A DNA stretch of 64,000 bases from Stenotrophomonas maltophilia (GTDB lineage Bacteria; Pseudomonadota; Gammaproteobacteria; Xanthomonadales; Xanthomonadaceae), in assembly GCF_039555535.1 (NCBI RefSeq), contig NZ_CP154630.1:4043001-4107000 (forward strand), written 5' to 3'. Made by a program: the position numbers and the translations under genes. Below, piece after piece: positions 24,656 through 33,888 of this stretch (its first letter is position 1; every line of letters starts with the position of its first letter). The notes under the pieces are model-generated. The model was not told where the DNA came from, made no database searches, and saw only the letters and a program-made list of their open reading frames with translations.

Positions 24656-25432
24656 TCATTCGTCGAAGCGCAGGTGGCGGACCGACTTGCCGTTGCGCCG
24701 GATAAGCTTAAGCGCCTCGATACCGATCTGGATATGGTTTTCCACGAACTGGGAGCTGACCTTGGCATCGGACGCCTCGGTCTTGACCCCGTCGGGGATC
24801 ATCGGCTGGTCCGAGACCAGCAGCAGCGCGCCGCTGGGGATGTGGTTGGCGAAGCCGGCGGCGAACACCGTGGCCGTTTCCATGTCGATGGCCATGCAGC
24901 GCATCGCCCGCAGCCGCTCCTTGAAGGCCTCGTCGTGCTCCCAGACCCGGCGATTGGTGGTGTAGACGGTACCCGTCCAGTAGTCGTGGCCGAGGTCGCG
25001 GATCATGGTCGAGACCGCACGCTGCAGCGCGAATGCCGGCAACGCCGGTACTTCCGGCGGCAGGTAATCGCCCGAGGTGCCCTCGCCACGGATCGCGGCG
25101 ATCGGCAGCACCAGGTCACCCAGCTGGTTCTTGCGCTTGAGGCCACCGCACTTGCCCAGGAACAGCACCGCCTTGGGCATCACTGCCGACAGCAGGTCCA
25201 TGATGATCGCGGCATTGGGGCTGCCCATGCCGAAGTTGATCATGGTGATGCCGTCGATCGTGGCGCTGGCCATCGGCCGGTCCAGGCCGATGACGGGCGC
25301 ACCGGTCAGCTCGGAAAAGGTGTGCAGGTAGCCACCGAAGTTGGTCAGCAGGATGTGCTGGCCGAACTGGTCCAGGGGCACGCCGGTATACCGGGGCAGC
25401 CAGTTGTCGACGATTTCCTGCTTGCTCTTCAT
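24656..25432 (-). CDS. amn: AMP nucleosidase (short form)
   Basis: A 258-residue purine-phosphorylase-fold enzyme, matching the C-terminal catalytic half of AMP nucleosidases: TNFGGYLHTFSELTGAPV, MINFGMGSPNAAIIMDLL, FLGKCGGLKR, and CMAIDMETATVFAAGF, followed by LLLVSDQPMIPDGVKT. The enzyme cleaves AMP to adenine and ribose 5-phosphate. It lacks the N-terminal regulatory domain of the longer E. coli Amn. The conserved SDxP acid is present. Single-gene unit; the start ATG at 25432 gives MKSKQEIVDNW. Confidence 0.88.
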   Translation of the reverse strand: MKSKQEIVDNWLPRYTGVPLDQFGQHILLTNFGGYLHTFSELTGAPVIGLDRPMASATIDGITMINFGMGSPNAAIIMDLLSAVMPKAVLFLGKCGGLKRKNQLGDLVLPIAAIRGEGTSGDYLPPEVPALPAFALQRAVSTMIRDLGHDYWTGTVYTTNRRVWEHDEAFKERLRAMRCMAIDMETATVFAAGFANHIPSGALLLVSDQPMIPDGVKTEASDAKVSSQFVENHIQIGIEALKLIRRNGKSVRHLRFDE

Positions 25433-25584
25433 GGGCGGTCCGGTACGGCGGGGGACCTGGTATTTTCAGCCACCCGGCCGGTGCAGTCGAGCCGCCGTCG
25501 ACCGCCCTGTGAAGAAGGTCACTTGGCAAGCCCGCCACCACCGGGCTAGCGTCGGCGGTTGGACCACGCTGCAAGGGGAACTGC

Positions 25585-26994
25585 ATGGCATCGACGTTGT
25601 TGCGCGCCGGGGTGGCCCTGGCACTGCTTTCATCGAGTACGGCTCCGGCGATGGGCGCCTCGCGCTTCGTCGCCGATCCCTACCCCAGCACCTACCAGGC
25701 CCATCCTGATGCGCCGGTGCTGATCCAGAACGCCACGGTGCTGACCGGTACCGGCCAGCGCCTGGACAACGCCGACGTACTGCTGCGCGACGGCCGCATT
25801 GTCGCCGTTGGCCGCCAGCTGCAGGCCGATGCGGGCGTCACCCGCATTGATGCACAGGGCAAGTGGGTCACCCCCGGCCTGATCGACGTGCATTCGCACC
25901 TGGGTGTCTACCCCAGCCCGGGCGTTGGCGCGCACAGCGACGGCAACGAGATCACCGCGCCAGTCACCGCCAACGTCTGGGCCGAGCACTCTGTGTGGCC
26001 GCAGGATCCGGGCTTCGCCACGGCGCTGGCCGGCGGCGTGACCAGCATGCAGGTGCTGCCCGGCTCGGCCAACCTGGTCGGCGGGCGCGGCGTGACCCTG
26101 AAGAACGTCCCGGCCATCACCTACCAGGCGATGAAGTTCCCCGGCGCACCGTGGGGCCTGAAGATGGCCTGCGGCGAGAACCCCAAGCGGGTCTACGGCG
26201 AAGGCAAGGGCGTAGCCCCGGCCACGCGCATGGGCAACGTGGCCAGCTACCGTGCTGCCTTCATCGATGCCGCCGACTACATCGCCAAGAACAAGCCCAA
26301 GCCGGCCAAGCGCAAGGGCTGGTTCGGCAGCGACAAGGGCGACAGCGCCGGTGATGCCGGCGGCAAGCGCGATCTCAAGCTGGACACGCTGGCCGGCGCC
26401 ATCGAAGGCGACATCCGCGTGCACATCCACTGCTACCGCGCCGACGAAATGGCCACCATGCTCGACCTGGCCAAGGAATTCGGCTTCAAGGTGGCCGCCT
26501 TCCACCACGGCGTGGAGGCCTACAAGCTGGCCGACCGGCTGGCCGCCGACGGCGTCTGCGGCGCACTATGGGCCGACTGGTGGGGCTTCAAGATGGAAGC
26601 CTTCGACGGCATCCAGGAGAACATCGCGCTGGTCGACCGCCCGAAGAACAGCTGCGCCATCGTCCATTCCGATTCTCCCGAGGGCATCCAGCGCCTGAAC
26701 CAGGAAGCGGCCAAGGTGATGGCGTCCGCGCGCCGCGCGCGCATGCCGGAGATCACGCCCGAACACGCCATCACCTGGATGACCGCCAACGCCGCCAAGG
26801 CACTGGGCATCGAAGGCCAGACCGGCACCCTGGAGGCCGGCAAGATGGCCGACGTGGTGGTGTGGAACGGCAACCCCTTCAGTTCCTACGCGCTGGCCGA
26901 GCAGGTCTTCATTGATGGCCGCCGGCTGTACGACCGTGGCGCGCCAGCGAGCACGCCGCGTTCCGATTTCCAGCTTGGCCAGGAGGTGCGCTGA
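25585..26994 (+). CDS. Secreted amidohydrolase with intact metal site
   Basis: A 469-residue amidohydrolase-superfamily enzyme with a probable signal peptide (residues 1-24, ending PAMGA). The metal-binding HxH is in LIDVHSHLGVY; further expected ligands are in VHIHCYRADEM, AAFHHGVEAY and the late Asp in VHSDSPEGIQ. The C-terminal composite beta-domain (LEAGKMADVVVWNGNPF) is typical. A charged lysine-rich insertion (about 237-265) is unusual. The substrate is unknown. Its stop overlaps the next gene's start (TGATG), so the two are cotranslated partners. Confidence 0.88.
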   Translation: MASTLLRAGVALALLSSSTAPAMGASRFVADPYPSTYQAHPDAPVLIQNATVLTGTGQRLDNADVLLRDGRIVAVGRQLQADAGVTRIDAQGKWVTPGLIDVHSHLGVYPSPGVGAHSDGNEITAPVTANVWAEHSVWPQDPGFATALAGGVTSMQVLPGSANLVGGRGVTLKNVPAITYQAMKFPGAPWGLKMACGENPKRVYGEGKGVAPATRMGNVASYRAAFIDAADYIAKNKPKPAKRKGWFGSDKGDSAGDAGGKRDLKLDTLAGAIEGDIRVHIHCYRADEMATMLDLAKEFGFKVAAFHHGVEAYKLADRLAADGVCGALWADWWGFKMEAFDGIQENIALVDRPKNSCAIVHSDSPEGIQRLNQEAAKVMASARRARMPEITPEHAITWMTANAAKALGIEGQTGTLEAGKMADVVVWNGNPFSSYALAEQVFIDGRRLYDRGAPASTPRSDFQLGQEVR

Positions 26995-28256
26995 TGGGCG
27001 CGTTGAACAAGCGTCGTCGGGCATGGCCCGGCGCGACCGTGGTGGCATTGCTGTTGCTGGCAACCACGGCATCGGCACAGGACCTGCTGGTGCGCAACGC
27101 AACGGTGCACACGGCCAGCGCACGCGGCAGCCTGCAGAACACCGATGTGCTGGTCCAGGGTGGCATCATCCGTGCGGTCGGCCCCGGCCTGTCCGCGCCG
27201 GCCGGGGCGATCGTTGTCGAAGCCAATGAGCGGCCGCTGACCCCCGCCCTGTTCGGTGGCATCACCGAGACCGGCATCGAAGAGGTCTCGGGTGAATCGA
27301 GCACGGTGGACAGTTCGCTGAAGCTCGGCGAGCAGCCGCTGCGCCCGGAATTCGACGTCACCCTGGCCTACAACCCGGCCTCGGTGTTGATCCCGGTGAC
27401 GCGGCTGGAGGGCTTCGGCTTCACCGCACTCGGCGCCGCCACCGGTGGCGGCTTCGTGGCCGGCCAGGGCGGCGTGATGCGGCTGGATGGCAGCGTCGAC
27501 CCGATCGGTCCGCGCGCGCTGTTCCTGCGCCTGGGCTCGGCGGCATCGGAGCTGACCGGGCATTCGCGCGCCGCGCAATGGATGCTGCTGCAGCAGATGG
27601 TCGACGAAGCACGCGGCCAGGTGGCTGCGGATTCGCCGCACGCGCTGTTGACCCCGGCCGGCCGCCGCACGCTCAGCCGCTACCTGGCCGGCCAGGGCCG
27701 CATCGTGGTGGAGGTCGATCGTGCCTCGGACATCCGCCAGCTGCTGCGCTGGGCCGCGCGCGAGAAGGTGAAGATCGCGATCGCCGGTGCCGGCGAAGCC
27801 TGGCAGGTCGCGCCGGAGCTGGCCGCCGCACAGGTGCCGGTGTTCGTTGACGTGCTGGCCAACCTGCCGGCCAGCTTCGACCAGATCGGCGCCACCCTGG
27901 AAAACGCCGCGCGCCTGCAACGTGCCGGCGTGCCGGTGTCGTTCGTGCAGCGCGGCGACGCCACCCACAACGCGCGCAAGATGCGCCAGCTGGCCGGCAA
28001 TGCAGTGGCCAACGGCCTGCCCTGGGCCGACGGCCTGGCCGGGCTGACCCGGGTGCCGGCACAGGCGTTCGGCGTGGCCGATCAGATCGGCAGCATCGAG
28101 CCGGGCAAGCGCGCCGACCTGGTGCTGTGGGAGGGCGACCCGCTGGACGTGGCGCACTATGCCGAACAGGTCTGGCTGGGCGGCCGTGCAATGCCGATGC
28201 GCTCGCGCCAGACTGACCTGCGTGACCGCTACCTGCAGCGCAACGCGCAGCCCTGA
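26994..28256 (+). CDS. Degenerate amidohydrolase homologue lacking the HxH motif
   Basis: A 420-residue secreted protein (signal peptide ending ATTASA) that keeps the amidohydrolase beginning (LLVRNATVHTASARGSL) and end (IGSIEPGKRADLVLWEGDP) but has FGGITETG where the metal-binding HxH should be, and no clear His ligands later. It is therefore probably catalytically inactive and may act as a partner subunit for the active enzyme encoded immediately upstream, whose stop codon overlaps its ATG by one base. The partner role is inference. Confidence 0.8.
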   Translation: MGALNKRRRAWPGATVVALLLLATTASAQDLLVRNATVHTASARGSLQNTDVLVQGGIIRAVGPGLSAPAGAIVVEANERPLTPALFGGITETGIEEVSGESSTVDSSLKLGEQPLRPEFDVTLAYNPASVLIPVTRLEGFGFTALGAATGGGFVAGQGGVMRLDGSVDPIGPRALFLRLGSAASELTGHSRAAQWMLLQQMVDEARGQVAADSPHALLTPAGRRTLSRYLAGQGRIVVEVDRASDIRQLLRWAAREKVKIAIAGAGEAWQVAPELAAAQVPVFVDVLANLPASFDQIGATLENAARLQRAGVPVSFVQRGDATHNARKMRQLAGNAVANGLPWADGLAGLTRVPAQAFGVADQIGSIEPGKRADLVLWEGDPLDVAHYAEQVWLGGRAMPMRSRQTDLRDRYLQRNAQP

Positions 28257-28276
28257 CCGCCTTCAAGGAAACCCTC

Positions 28277-28909
28277 ATGGCCACGCTGCGCTGGTATTTC
28301 GACTTCGTCTCACCCTATTCCTACCTGCACTGGCAGAAGCTGAAGCGGCTGCCGCAGGTCGGCCAAATCCAGCCGGTGCCGATCGCCTTCGGTGCGGTGC
28401 TGCATCACCTGGGCAACCTGGGCCCGGCGGAAATCCCCGCCAAGCGCCGCTTCGCCTACCGCCACCTGCAGTGGACCGCGCAGGCCGAGGGCACCCCGAT
28501 GCGCTTCCCGCCCGGCCATCCGTTCAATCCGTTGTCGGCGCTGCGCCTGTGCCTGGCCGTCGGAGCCAGCGCACAGGCGGTGGACGTGCTGTTCGACTGG
28601 ATCTGGCGCGACGGCCATGCCGGTGACAGCGCCGAGGCCCTGCGCGAACCGGGTGCGCAGCTGGGCATCGAGGATGTCGCCAGCGCCATCACCGCCCCGG
28701 CGGTCAAGGAACAGTTGCGGCGCAACACGGAGGCCGCGATCGCGGCCGGCGTGTTCGGGGTACCCACCCTGGCCATCGGCGACGAACTGTTCTGGGGCAA
28801 CGACGCACATCCGCTGATGGCCGCGGTGCTGGCCGATCCCACCCTGCTGCAGCAGCCTGAATGGCAACGCCTCGACAGCCTGCCGATGGCGGTACAACGC
28901 AATCGCTGA
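28277..28909 (+). CDS. 2-hydroxychromene-2-carboxylate isomerase / DsbA-fold protein
   Basis: A 210-residue protein of the HCCA isomerase/GST-kappa family. The N-terminus WYFDFVSPYSYLHWQKL contains the serine that replaces the DsbA cysteine, and the C-terminal VFGVPTLAIGDELFWGND is the conserved cis-proline region. In aromatic degradation this family isomerises hydroxychromene carboxylates with glutathione; there are no other such genes nearby, so the true substrate is unknown. It follows the amidohydrolase pair by 20 bp, probably in the same transcript. Confidence 0.88.
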   Translation: MATLRWYFDFVSPYSYLHWQKLKRLPQVGQIQPVPIAFGAVLHHLGNLGPAEIPAKRRFAYRHLQWTAQAEGTPMRFPPGHPFNPLSALRLCLAVGASAQAVDVLFDWIWRDGHAGDSAEALREPGAQLGIEDVASAITAPAVKEQLRRNTEAAIAAGVFGVPTLAIGDELFWGNDAHPLMAAVLADPTLLQQPEWQRLDSLPMAVQRNR

Positions 28910-29003
28910 ACAGGGGTGACGCCTTTCCCTCGGGCGCGGGCTCTGGTTTTGAGATAGATTTCACGTTTCCGAATCTACAACCGCCCTGGAGGGGGAGCCG
29001 CGG

Positions 29004-29945
29004 ATGCGCATCGGAATCGTCGTCGACTCGGCCTGCGACCTGCCGCAGGACTTCATTGCCGAGCACAACATCGTGCTGCTGCCGATCACCGTCCGCATCG
29101 GCGAAGCCGTGCTGGCCGATCACCGCGATGAGCAGGCCACGCTGAGCTTCCTGCACGCGCACGTGGCCGAACACGGCGCCGAGGCGGAAACCATTCCCTT
29201 CAGTGTCAACCAGATCCGCGACCTGTTCCTGCAGCAGCTGGTGATCGATTACGACCACGTGTTCTGCATGACCATCACCAAGACCCGCAGCCCGATCCAT
29301 GACAACGCGCTGCAGGCCAGCTTCGCCATCCTCAACGACTACAAGCCGGTGCGCCAGGCGGCAGGCTACAACTCACCGTTCGCGCTGCGCGTGCTCGATA
29401 CCCAGAACCTGTTCGCTGCCCAGGCGGTGACCGCGGTGGAAGCGGTGCGCCTGCGCGAGAGCAACGCCAGCGTGCAGCAGATCCGCGAACGGCTGGAGGA
29501 ACTGGCTGGCAACGTGCACGGCTACATGGTGACCCGTGACCTGTATTACATGCGTGCGCGTGCACGGCACAAGGGCGACCGCAGTGTCGGCCTGCTCAGC
29601 GCGGCGCTGGGCAGCGCACTGGACATCAAGCCGGTGCTGCACGGCTATCGCGGCGAAACCGGGCCGGTCGCCAAGATCAAGGGCTTCGACAACGCGGTGC
29701 AGAAGCTGTTCGCGGTGGTCGGCCAGCGCGTGCGTGCCGGGCTGATGACACCAACGGTGTGCGTCAGTTACGGCGGTGAGCTGGACGAGCTGCGTACCCT
29801 GCCCGGCTACGCCCAGTTGAAGGAGGTCTGCGCCACCCATGGCGTGGCCGTGTACGAATCGGTGATGAGCCTGACCGGCATGGTCAATGTCGGCAAGGGC
29901 GCGGTCACCGTGGGCTTTGCCGATGGGCCACATCGGTTTGAATGA
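29004..29945 (+). CDS. DegV family fatty-acid-binding protein
   Basis: A 313-residue DegV (FakB-like) protein: MRIGIVVDSACDLPQDF at the start, FSVNQIRDLFLQQL, VFCMTITKTRSPI, and the fatty-acid cavity region ALDIKPVLHGYRGE. DegV proteins bind a fatty acid, and some present it to a fatty-acid kinase. No FakA-like kinase is visible next to it. The ATG at 29004 is preceded by GGAGGGGGAG, a strong ribosome site. Confidence 0.92.
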   Translation: MRIGIVVDSACDLPQDFIAEHNIVLLPITVRIGEAVLADHRDEQATLSFLHAHVAEHGAEAETIPFSVNQIRDLFLQQLVIDYDHVFCMTITKTRSPIHDNALQASFAILNDYKPVRQAAGYNSPFALRVLDTQNLFAAQAVTAVEAVRLRESNASVQQIRERLEELAGNVHGYMVTRDLYYMRARARHKGDRSVGLLSAALGSALDIKPVLHGYRGETGPVAKIKGFDNAVQKLFAVVGQRVRAGLMTPTVCVSYGGELDELRTLPGYAQLKEVCATHGVAVYESVMSLTGMVNVGKGAVTVGFADGPHRFE

Positions 29946-30022
29946 AGGTCGACCGTGGCGGGAATCTGCACATCGATTCCACCGCGACTGTGCCAGCCTT
30001 GCCGCACTTCAAGGAGAACTCC

Positions 30023-30361
30023 ATGCCTGCGCAGTACCACATCAGCCTGCCCGACCCGTCCAAGGCCCGTGGCAATGACCCTGACCTGTCCTTCCACTCG
30101 CAGGGCGCCGCCGGTTTCGCCGAAGAGCTGCAGGATGCCCTGCGCAGCGGCACGCTGTTCGAGCGCTGGAAGGCCAAGCAGCCCGACCCGGACGCGGTGG
30201 AACCGCAGTGGGGCGTGACCGATCCGGACGCCACCGTGACCGGCGAGCAGAAGGACCTGCGCATCAACCTGGTGGCCACCACCCGCATCGACAGCGATGT
30301 GTTCAAGCAGCGCCTGCGCCTGCTGGCCGGCAGCCACTGGGAACTACGCGACGTGCGTTGA
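30023..30361 (+). CDS. Small conserved hypothetical protein
   Basis: A 112-residue acidic cytoplasmic protein that I do not recognise. It begins MPAQYHISLPDPSKARG and contains SFHSQGAAGFAEELQDAL, FERWKAKQPDPDAVEP and a basic C-terminus (FKQRLRLLAGSHWELRDV). AAGGAG lies 9 nt upstream of the ATG, and codon use matches neighbouring genes, so it is probably expressed. It follows the DegV gene by 77 bp in the same direction. Confidence 0.75.
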   Translation: MPAQYHISLPDPSKARGNDPDLSFHSQGAAGFAEELQDALRSGTLFERWKAKQPDPDAVEPQWGVTDPDATVTGEQKDLRINLVATTRIDSDVFKQRLRLLAGSHWELRDVR

Positions 30362-30404
30362 GGCACCCGCCCGCCGGGCATGGCCCGGCGCTGACCATGC
30401 TCTG

Positions 30405-30534
30405 GTAGACGCCAACCTTGGTTGGCGCTTGCACAAACGGCTGCCAACCAAGGTTGGCCACTACTGACGCGCCGCCGAACATGGCCCGGCGCTTCCGAGG
30501 CATGCTCCGGTAGATGCCAACCTTGGTTGGCGCT
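30405..30534. repeat. SMAG-type repeats of the 'ccaaccttggttgg' subtype
   Basis: Forward copy 30405-30429, reverse copy 30443-30464 and forward copy 30510-30534. Each has GTAG next to a palindrome GCCAACC-TT-GGTTGGC. A further reverse copy at 31179-31200 lies beyond the DUF3916 gene, so that gene is bracketed by these repeats. Confidence 0.8.
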
Positions 30535-30572
30535 TTCCAACGCGCCGCGCATGTGGCTGGCACACTGTGGGA

Positions 30573-31139
30573 ATGAGAAACAGAGATGCGATCACCCGGC
30601 TGGGTACGCGCGGCGAGAAGAAGCTGCGCGATGCCCCACGCCGACTACGCGACCTGCAGCATTGGGCTGACTGCTTCAGTGGTGCGTTCCCCTCGTCAGA
30701 GGAGTTGGGCAGTCAAGCTCGCTACTGGAACTACAAGGTTCCAACCCGAGCCGGTCTGATCGAAGGCCCGGCCACCACCCTGAGAATCCAGCGTGCCTGC
30801 GCCCAATCGCTCATCAGCGCCTGCGCAAATCTGATCCAGTCGCGGCCCGCTTCACAGGCTACTGTGCGGGTAACCTGCTGCATCGCCCAGCCGGGGATGT
30901 TCTCCAGCGAGATTTGCCTTTACCTGGACGAAACGTACTTCCAGGGCCACGTCGCCTCGACAGCGGATGGTCAGGTCACCGCCATCACCTCGCGCAGCCT
31001 TTCCGCCGAATGGCAGCTCGTCCTACCCCAGGGCGTTGAGGAGCGAGGTGTGCAGGTCAGCATTCCTCCCACCGACCACGATGACGGTCTGGAACAGGAA
31101 TACTGGTTCTACGGCGAGGTCGCCGACAGGCGTTGGTGA
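30573..31139 (+). CDS. DUF3916 family protein
   Basis: A 188-residue protein resembling DUF3916: a basic N-terminus (MRNRDAITRLGTRGEKKLRD), RDLQHWADCFSGAFPSSEE, YWNYKVPTRAGLIEG, and a conserved strand ending CLYLDETYFQGHV. The function of this family is unknown. By eye its GC content is somewhat lower than the surrounding genes, and the gene is flanked on both sides by 'ccaacc...ggttgg' GTAG repeats, which hints at insertion as a unit. Start: the ATG at 30573, with a GTG two codons earlier possible. Confidence 0.65.
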   Translation: MRNRDAITRLGTRGEKKLRDAPRRLRDLQHWADCFSGAFPSSEELGSQARYWNYKVPTRAGLIEGPATTLRIQRACAQSLISACANLIQSRPASQATVRVTCCIAQPGMFSSEICLYLDETYFQGHVASTADGQVTAITSRSLSAEWQLVLPQGVEERGVQVSIPPTDHDDGLEQEYWFYGEVADRRW

Positions 31140-31178
31140 ACGAGGACGCAAGCTCGGTCGGCGCTTCCGGGAAGCGCT

Positions 31179-31200
31179 GCCAACCAAGGTTGGCAACTAC
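31179..31200 (-). repeat. SMAG-type repeat closing the DUF3916 bracket
   Basis: Reverse GTAGTTGCCAACC palindrome. Its TAG also ends the short efflux-protein-like remnant that follows on the minus strand. Confidence 0.75.
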
Positions 31201-31310
31201 CGAACCGCCGGGTAGTGGCGGCCGCTACCCAGCGCGCGGTACAGCGCTATGCGCACGATCGCAGCCCCGGTCTGACTGTACAGCGCGATGTCCTTGGATG
31301 GCCGGAACCC
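31197..31310 (-). pseudogene. Possible 3' remnant of an efflux outer-membrane factor
   Basis: On the minus strand about 35 codons read KDIALYSQTGAAIVRIALYRALGSGRHYPAV and then stop. The block ALYSQTGAAI...IALYRALGSG resembles the C-terminal end of NodT/OprM-type outer-membrane lipoproteins (…ALYRALGGG…). No upstream part of such a gene remains in any frame, so this looks like a decayed tail. The rest of 31200-31416 shows nothing I can identify. Moderate to low confidence because the match is short. Confidence 0.35.
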
Positions 31311-31416
31311 CAAACAGGCTGGTTCTGTACGACCAGCGGCGAGCCGGATTGGCCTGGCCGAACAGGATGAGGCGGTTTGGCGGCAACGGGCAGCAGCGCG
31401 TGACGGGCTGGCCTGC

Positions 31417-32862
31417 TCAGCAATCCATGGTTCCGTGCGCGTTGCCCTCGTCATCCAGCACGTGCGCATGCAGGACCACCTGGTTGCGGCCGGCCCGCTT
31501 GGCGGCATACAGGCCGGCATCGGCATCGGCCAGCAGTTGGTCGGCGCTGGCCATCGCTGGCGGATGCAAATAGCCCACGCCGATGCTGATGCTGACCGAC
31601 CCTTCCGGCAGCGGCAGCGCCGCCACCGCCTCGCGCAGGCGTTCGGCCAGTGCCAGCACGCCCGACAGCGCACTTCCGGGCACGATCACCGCGAATTCCT
31701 CGCCGCCGTAGCGCGCAACACGGTCACCGGCGCGGCCAGCACTCGCCTTCAGGACCGCTGCCACGGCCTGCAGGCAGCGGTCGCCGGCGGGATGGCCGTG
31801 GCGGTCGTTGAAGGCCTTGAAATGATCGATATCCAGCAGCAACAGGCCCAGTTCGGTGCCACTGCGCCGTGCGCGGTTCCACTCGGCCAGCAGCAGCGCG
31901 TCGAACTCGCGCCGGTTGGCCACGCCGGTCAGGCCATCCTGGCGCGCCAACTGATCCAGCGAGGCCTGCCGTTCCATCAGGTCCACCTGCAGCAGGATGC
32001 TGCGCAGGCCGAACCCCAGCGTCGCCACCACGAACCCGCTCACGGCCAGGGGCCGGGCGTGGTCGACCACCAGCGTGCCTACCACCAGCAGCAGCAGCGG
32101 CAGGATCATCGGACCCGCCGCCTGCACCGTGCGCGCCATCCGCGGATGCGGCGCCAGGACCCGCGCCGGTGCCTGGCTGAGCGCGAGCAGCGCCAGCAGC
32201 AGGAACGGCAGATCGATCAGCAGGTCGGCATAGGCACCGAACGCATCGCCGGAGGTGTAGTGGTTGATGTAGTACGCCACCAACAGGTAGGTCACCGCAT
32301 ACATCGCCAGCGCGCGGAAAAAGGTGCGCCGCTCGGGAACGTCGCCGGCCAGCCAGCGCACCACCGCGAACACAGCGATGCACAGGTTCTGGATATCGAA
32401 CATGCGTTGCATGTTGGACAGCGCGTGGTCGTCGATGTCAACGCGGGCGGCAAACGACTGCGCGTGCACGAAGAACAGCACGCCCAGCAGCGCCGCCATC
32501 GCCGCATCGATCAGGCTGATGCTGACCCGTTCCCGGCGCGCCCGGGCCAGGATGAACACCAGGGGCACACCGTAAAGCACGTAAAGGAACAGGCTTGCGC
32601 GCGGGGTGAAATCGGCACGCCCGGCGCCCAGGGCGTCGATCATGTTGAAGGCCATGCCGCCGGCCCACAGCAGCAGCGCCGCTGCCGTGGCGCGCCAGCC
32701 GAGCGCCGCCTTGTCGCGGCGCGCCCGCCACAGGCAGGCGGCGGCTGCCAGCAGCGGGGCGGCGGTCAGGAACACGAAGGAACCCGCACCGACCGGCCCC
32801 GGCCACATGGCCAGGACCAGGCCATGGCACAGCACATACAGCAGCGCCAGCACTACCGGCAT
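31417..32862 (-). CDS. Membrane-bound diguanylate cyclase (GGDEF)
   Basis: A 481-residue protein with an N-terminal region of about nine hydrophobic segments (residues 1 to about 305) and a C-terminal GGDEF domain. The active site reads GGEEF (RYGGEEFAVIV), the nucleotide-binding region LARQDGLTGVANRREFD is intact, and LLLLDIDHFKAFND supplies the metal-binding Asp, so it should make cyclic di-GMP. No clear RxxD inhibitory site is visible. Start ATG at 32862 (MPVVLALLYVL). The input signal of the membrane part is unknown. Confidence 0.92.
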   Translation of the reverse strand: MPVVLALLYVLCHGLVLAMWPGPVGAGSFVFLTAAPLLAAAACLWRARRDKAALGWRATAAALLLWAGGMAFNMIDALGAGRADFTPRASLFLYVLYGVPLVFILARARRERVSISLIDAAMAALLGVLFFVHAQSFAARVDIDDHALSNMQRMFDIQNLCIAVFAVVRWLAGDVPERRTFFRALAMYAVTYLLVAYYINHYTSGDAFGAYADLLIDLPFLLLALLALSQAPARVLAPHPRMARTVQAAGPMILPLLLLVVGTLVVDHARPLAVSGFVVATLGFGLRSILLQVDLMERQASLDQLARQDGLTGVANRREFDALLLAEWNRARRSGTELGLLLLDIDHFKAFNDRHGHPAGDRCLQAVAAVLKASAGRAGDRVARYGGEEFAVIVPGSALSGVLALAERLREAVAALPLPEGSVSISIGVGYLHPPAMASADQLLADADAGLYAAKRAGRNQVVLHAHVLDDEGNAHGTMDC

Positions 32863-32955
32863 GCATCCCCCGATCGGCAAGGCCGTATGGGTGCACGATA
32901 GCCCGGGGCGGCGCCACGATGGTGTGATCCACCACCGGAAAAGCGGCGCGCAACC

Positions 32956-33029
32956 GTAGAGCCGAGCCCATGCTCGGCTGCCATCCGGTCGGAGGCCCAA
33001 GGTAGAGCCGAGCGTGGGCTCGGCTCTAC
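32956..33029. repeat. SMAG-type GTAG repeats, including a perfect 28-bp palindrome
   Basis: Forward copy at 32956-32979, then 33002-33029, which is itself a perfect palindrome with 12-bp arms (GTAGAGCCGAGC ... GCTCGGCTCTAC). They lie between the cyclase start and the fghA stop. Confidence 0.85.
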
Positions 33030-33035
33030 AGGGGG

Positions 33036-33866
33036 TCAGCACTTCAGCGCGCGGGCGTGGTGGGCGATGTGCTCCCCAATGAAGCTGGCAATGAAGTAGT
33101 AACTGTGGTCGTAGCCCGGCTGCAGGCGCAGGGTCAGCGGATGGCCGGCGGCCGCGCAGGCCTCCTGCAGGCGCTGCGGCTGCAGCTGGGCCTGCAGGAA
33201 CTCGTCCGCCTCGCCCTGGTCGACCAGCAACGGCAGGCGCTCGCAGGCCGTCGCCAGCAGCGCACACGCGTCCCACTGCGCCCAGTCGGCCGGGTTGTCG
33301 CCCAGGTAGGCGGTGAACGCCTTCTGCCCCCACGGCACGTGGCTGGGCGCGACGATCGGCGAGAACGCCGACACACTGCGGTAGCGCCCCGGGTTGCGCA
33401 GCGCGGTCACCAGCGCACCATGGCCACCCATCGAGTGGCCGCTGATGCCACGCGCATCGGTGGCCGGGAAGTTCGCCTCGATAAGCGCCGGCAGCTCCTG
33501 AGCCACATAGTCGTGCATGCGGTAGTGCTTCGCCCACGGTGCACGGGTGGCGTTGAGGTAGAACCCCGCCCCCTTGCCCAGGTCATAGCCCTCGGCATCG
33601 GCCACGTCATCACCGCGCGGGCTGGTATCCGGCGCGACGATGATTACGCCGTGCTCGGCTGCATAGTTCTGCGCGCCGGCCTTGGTGATGAAATTCTGCT
33701 CGGTGCAGGTCAGCCCGCTCAGCCAGTACAGCACCGGCAGCTTCTGAGTGGCCGCCTGCGGCGGCAGGTACACGGCGAACTGCATGTCGCAGCCCAGCGT
33801 GGACGAACGATGGCGGTAGACGTCCTGCCAGCCGCCGAAACAGGCGCGATGTTCAATGCGTTCCAT
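33036..33866 (-). CDS. fghA: S-formylglutathione hydrolase
   Basis: A 276-residue esterase-D-family enzyme that hydrolyses S-formylglutathione to formate and glutathione, the last step of formaldehyde detoxification. The nucleophile elbow is [13 protein letters not shown], the oxyanion region [11 protein letters not shown], and the catalytic His is in [12 protein letters not shown]. The ATG at 33866 follows GGAGG with good spacing; a longer reading frame upstream overlaps the yqcC-like gene. It is the last gene of the frmR-frmA-yqcC-fghA cluster. Confidence 0.95.
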   Translation of the reverse strand: MERIEHRACFGGWQDVYRHRSSTLGCDMQFAVYLPPQAATQKLPVLYWLSGLTCTEQNFITKAGAQNYAAEHGVIIVAPDTSPRGDDVADAEGYDLGKGAGFYLNATRAPWAKHYRMHDYVAQELPALIEANFPATDARGISGHSMGGHGALVTALRNPGRYRSVSAFSPIVAPSHVPWGQKAFTAYLGDNPADWAQWDACALLATACERLPLLVDQGEADEFLQAQLQPQRLQEACAAAGHPLTLRLQPGYDHSYYFIASFIGEHIAHHARALKC

Positions 33867-33888
33867 GGAACCCTCCTGCGTGCCGGCT

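Noticed and set aside
24407..25549. A 380-codon plus-strand frame opposite AMP nucleosidase
   Set aside because: Antisense shadow; the nucleosidase frame carries clear family motifs.
30366..31200. CRISPR array, considered because of the repeated ccaaccttggttgg units
   Set aside because: Units differ in orientation and spacing, spacers are not uniform, no cas genes are near, and the units fit the SMAG-type repeats.
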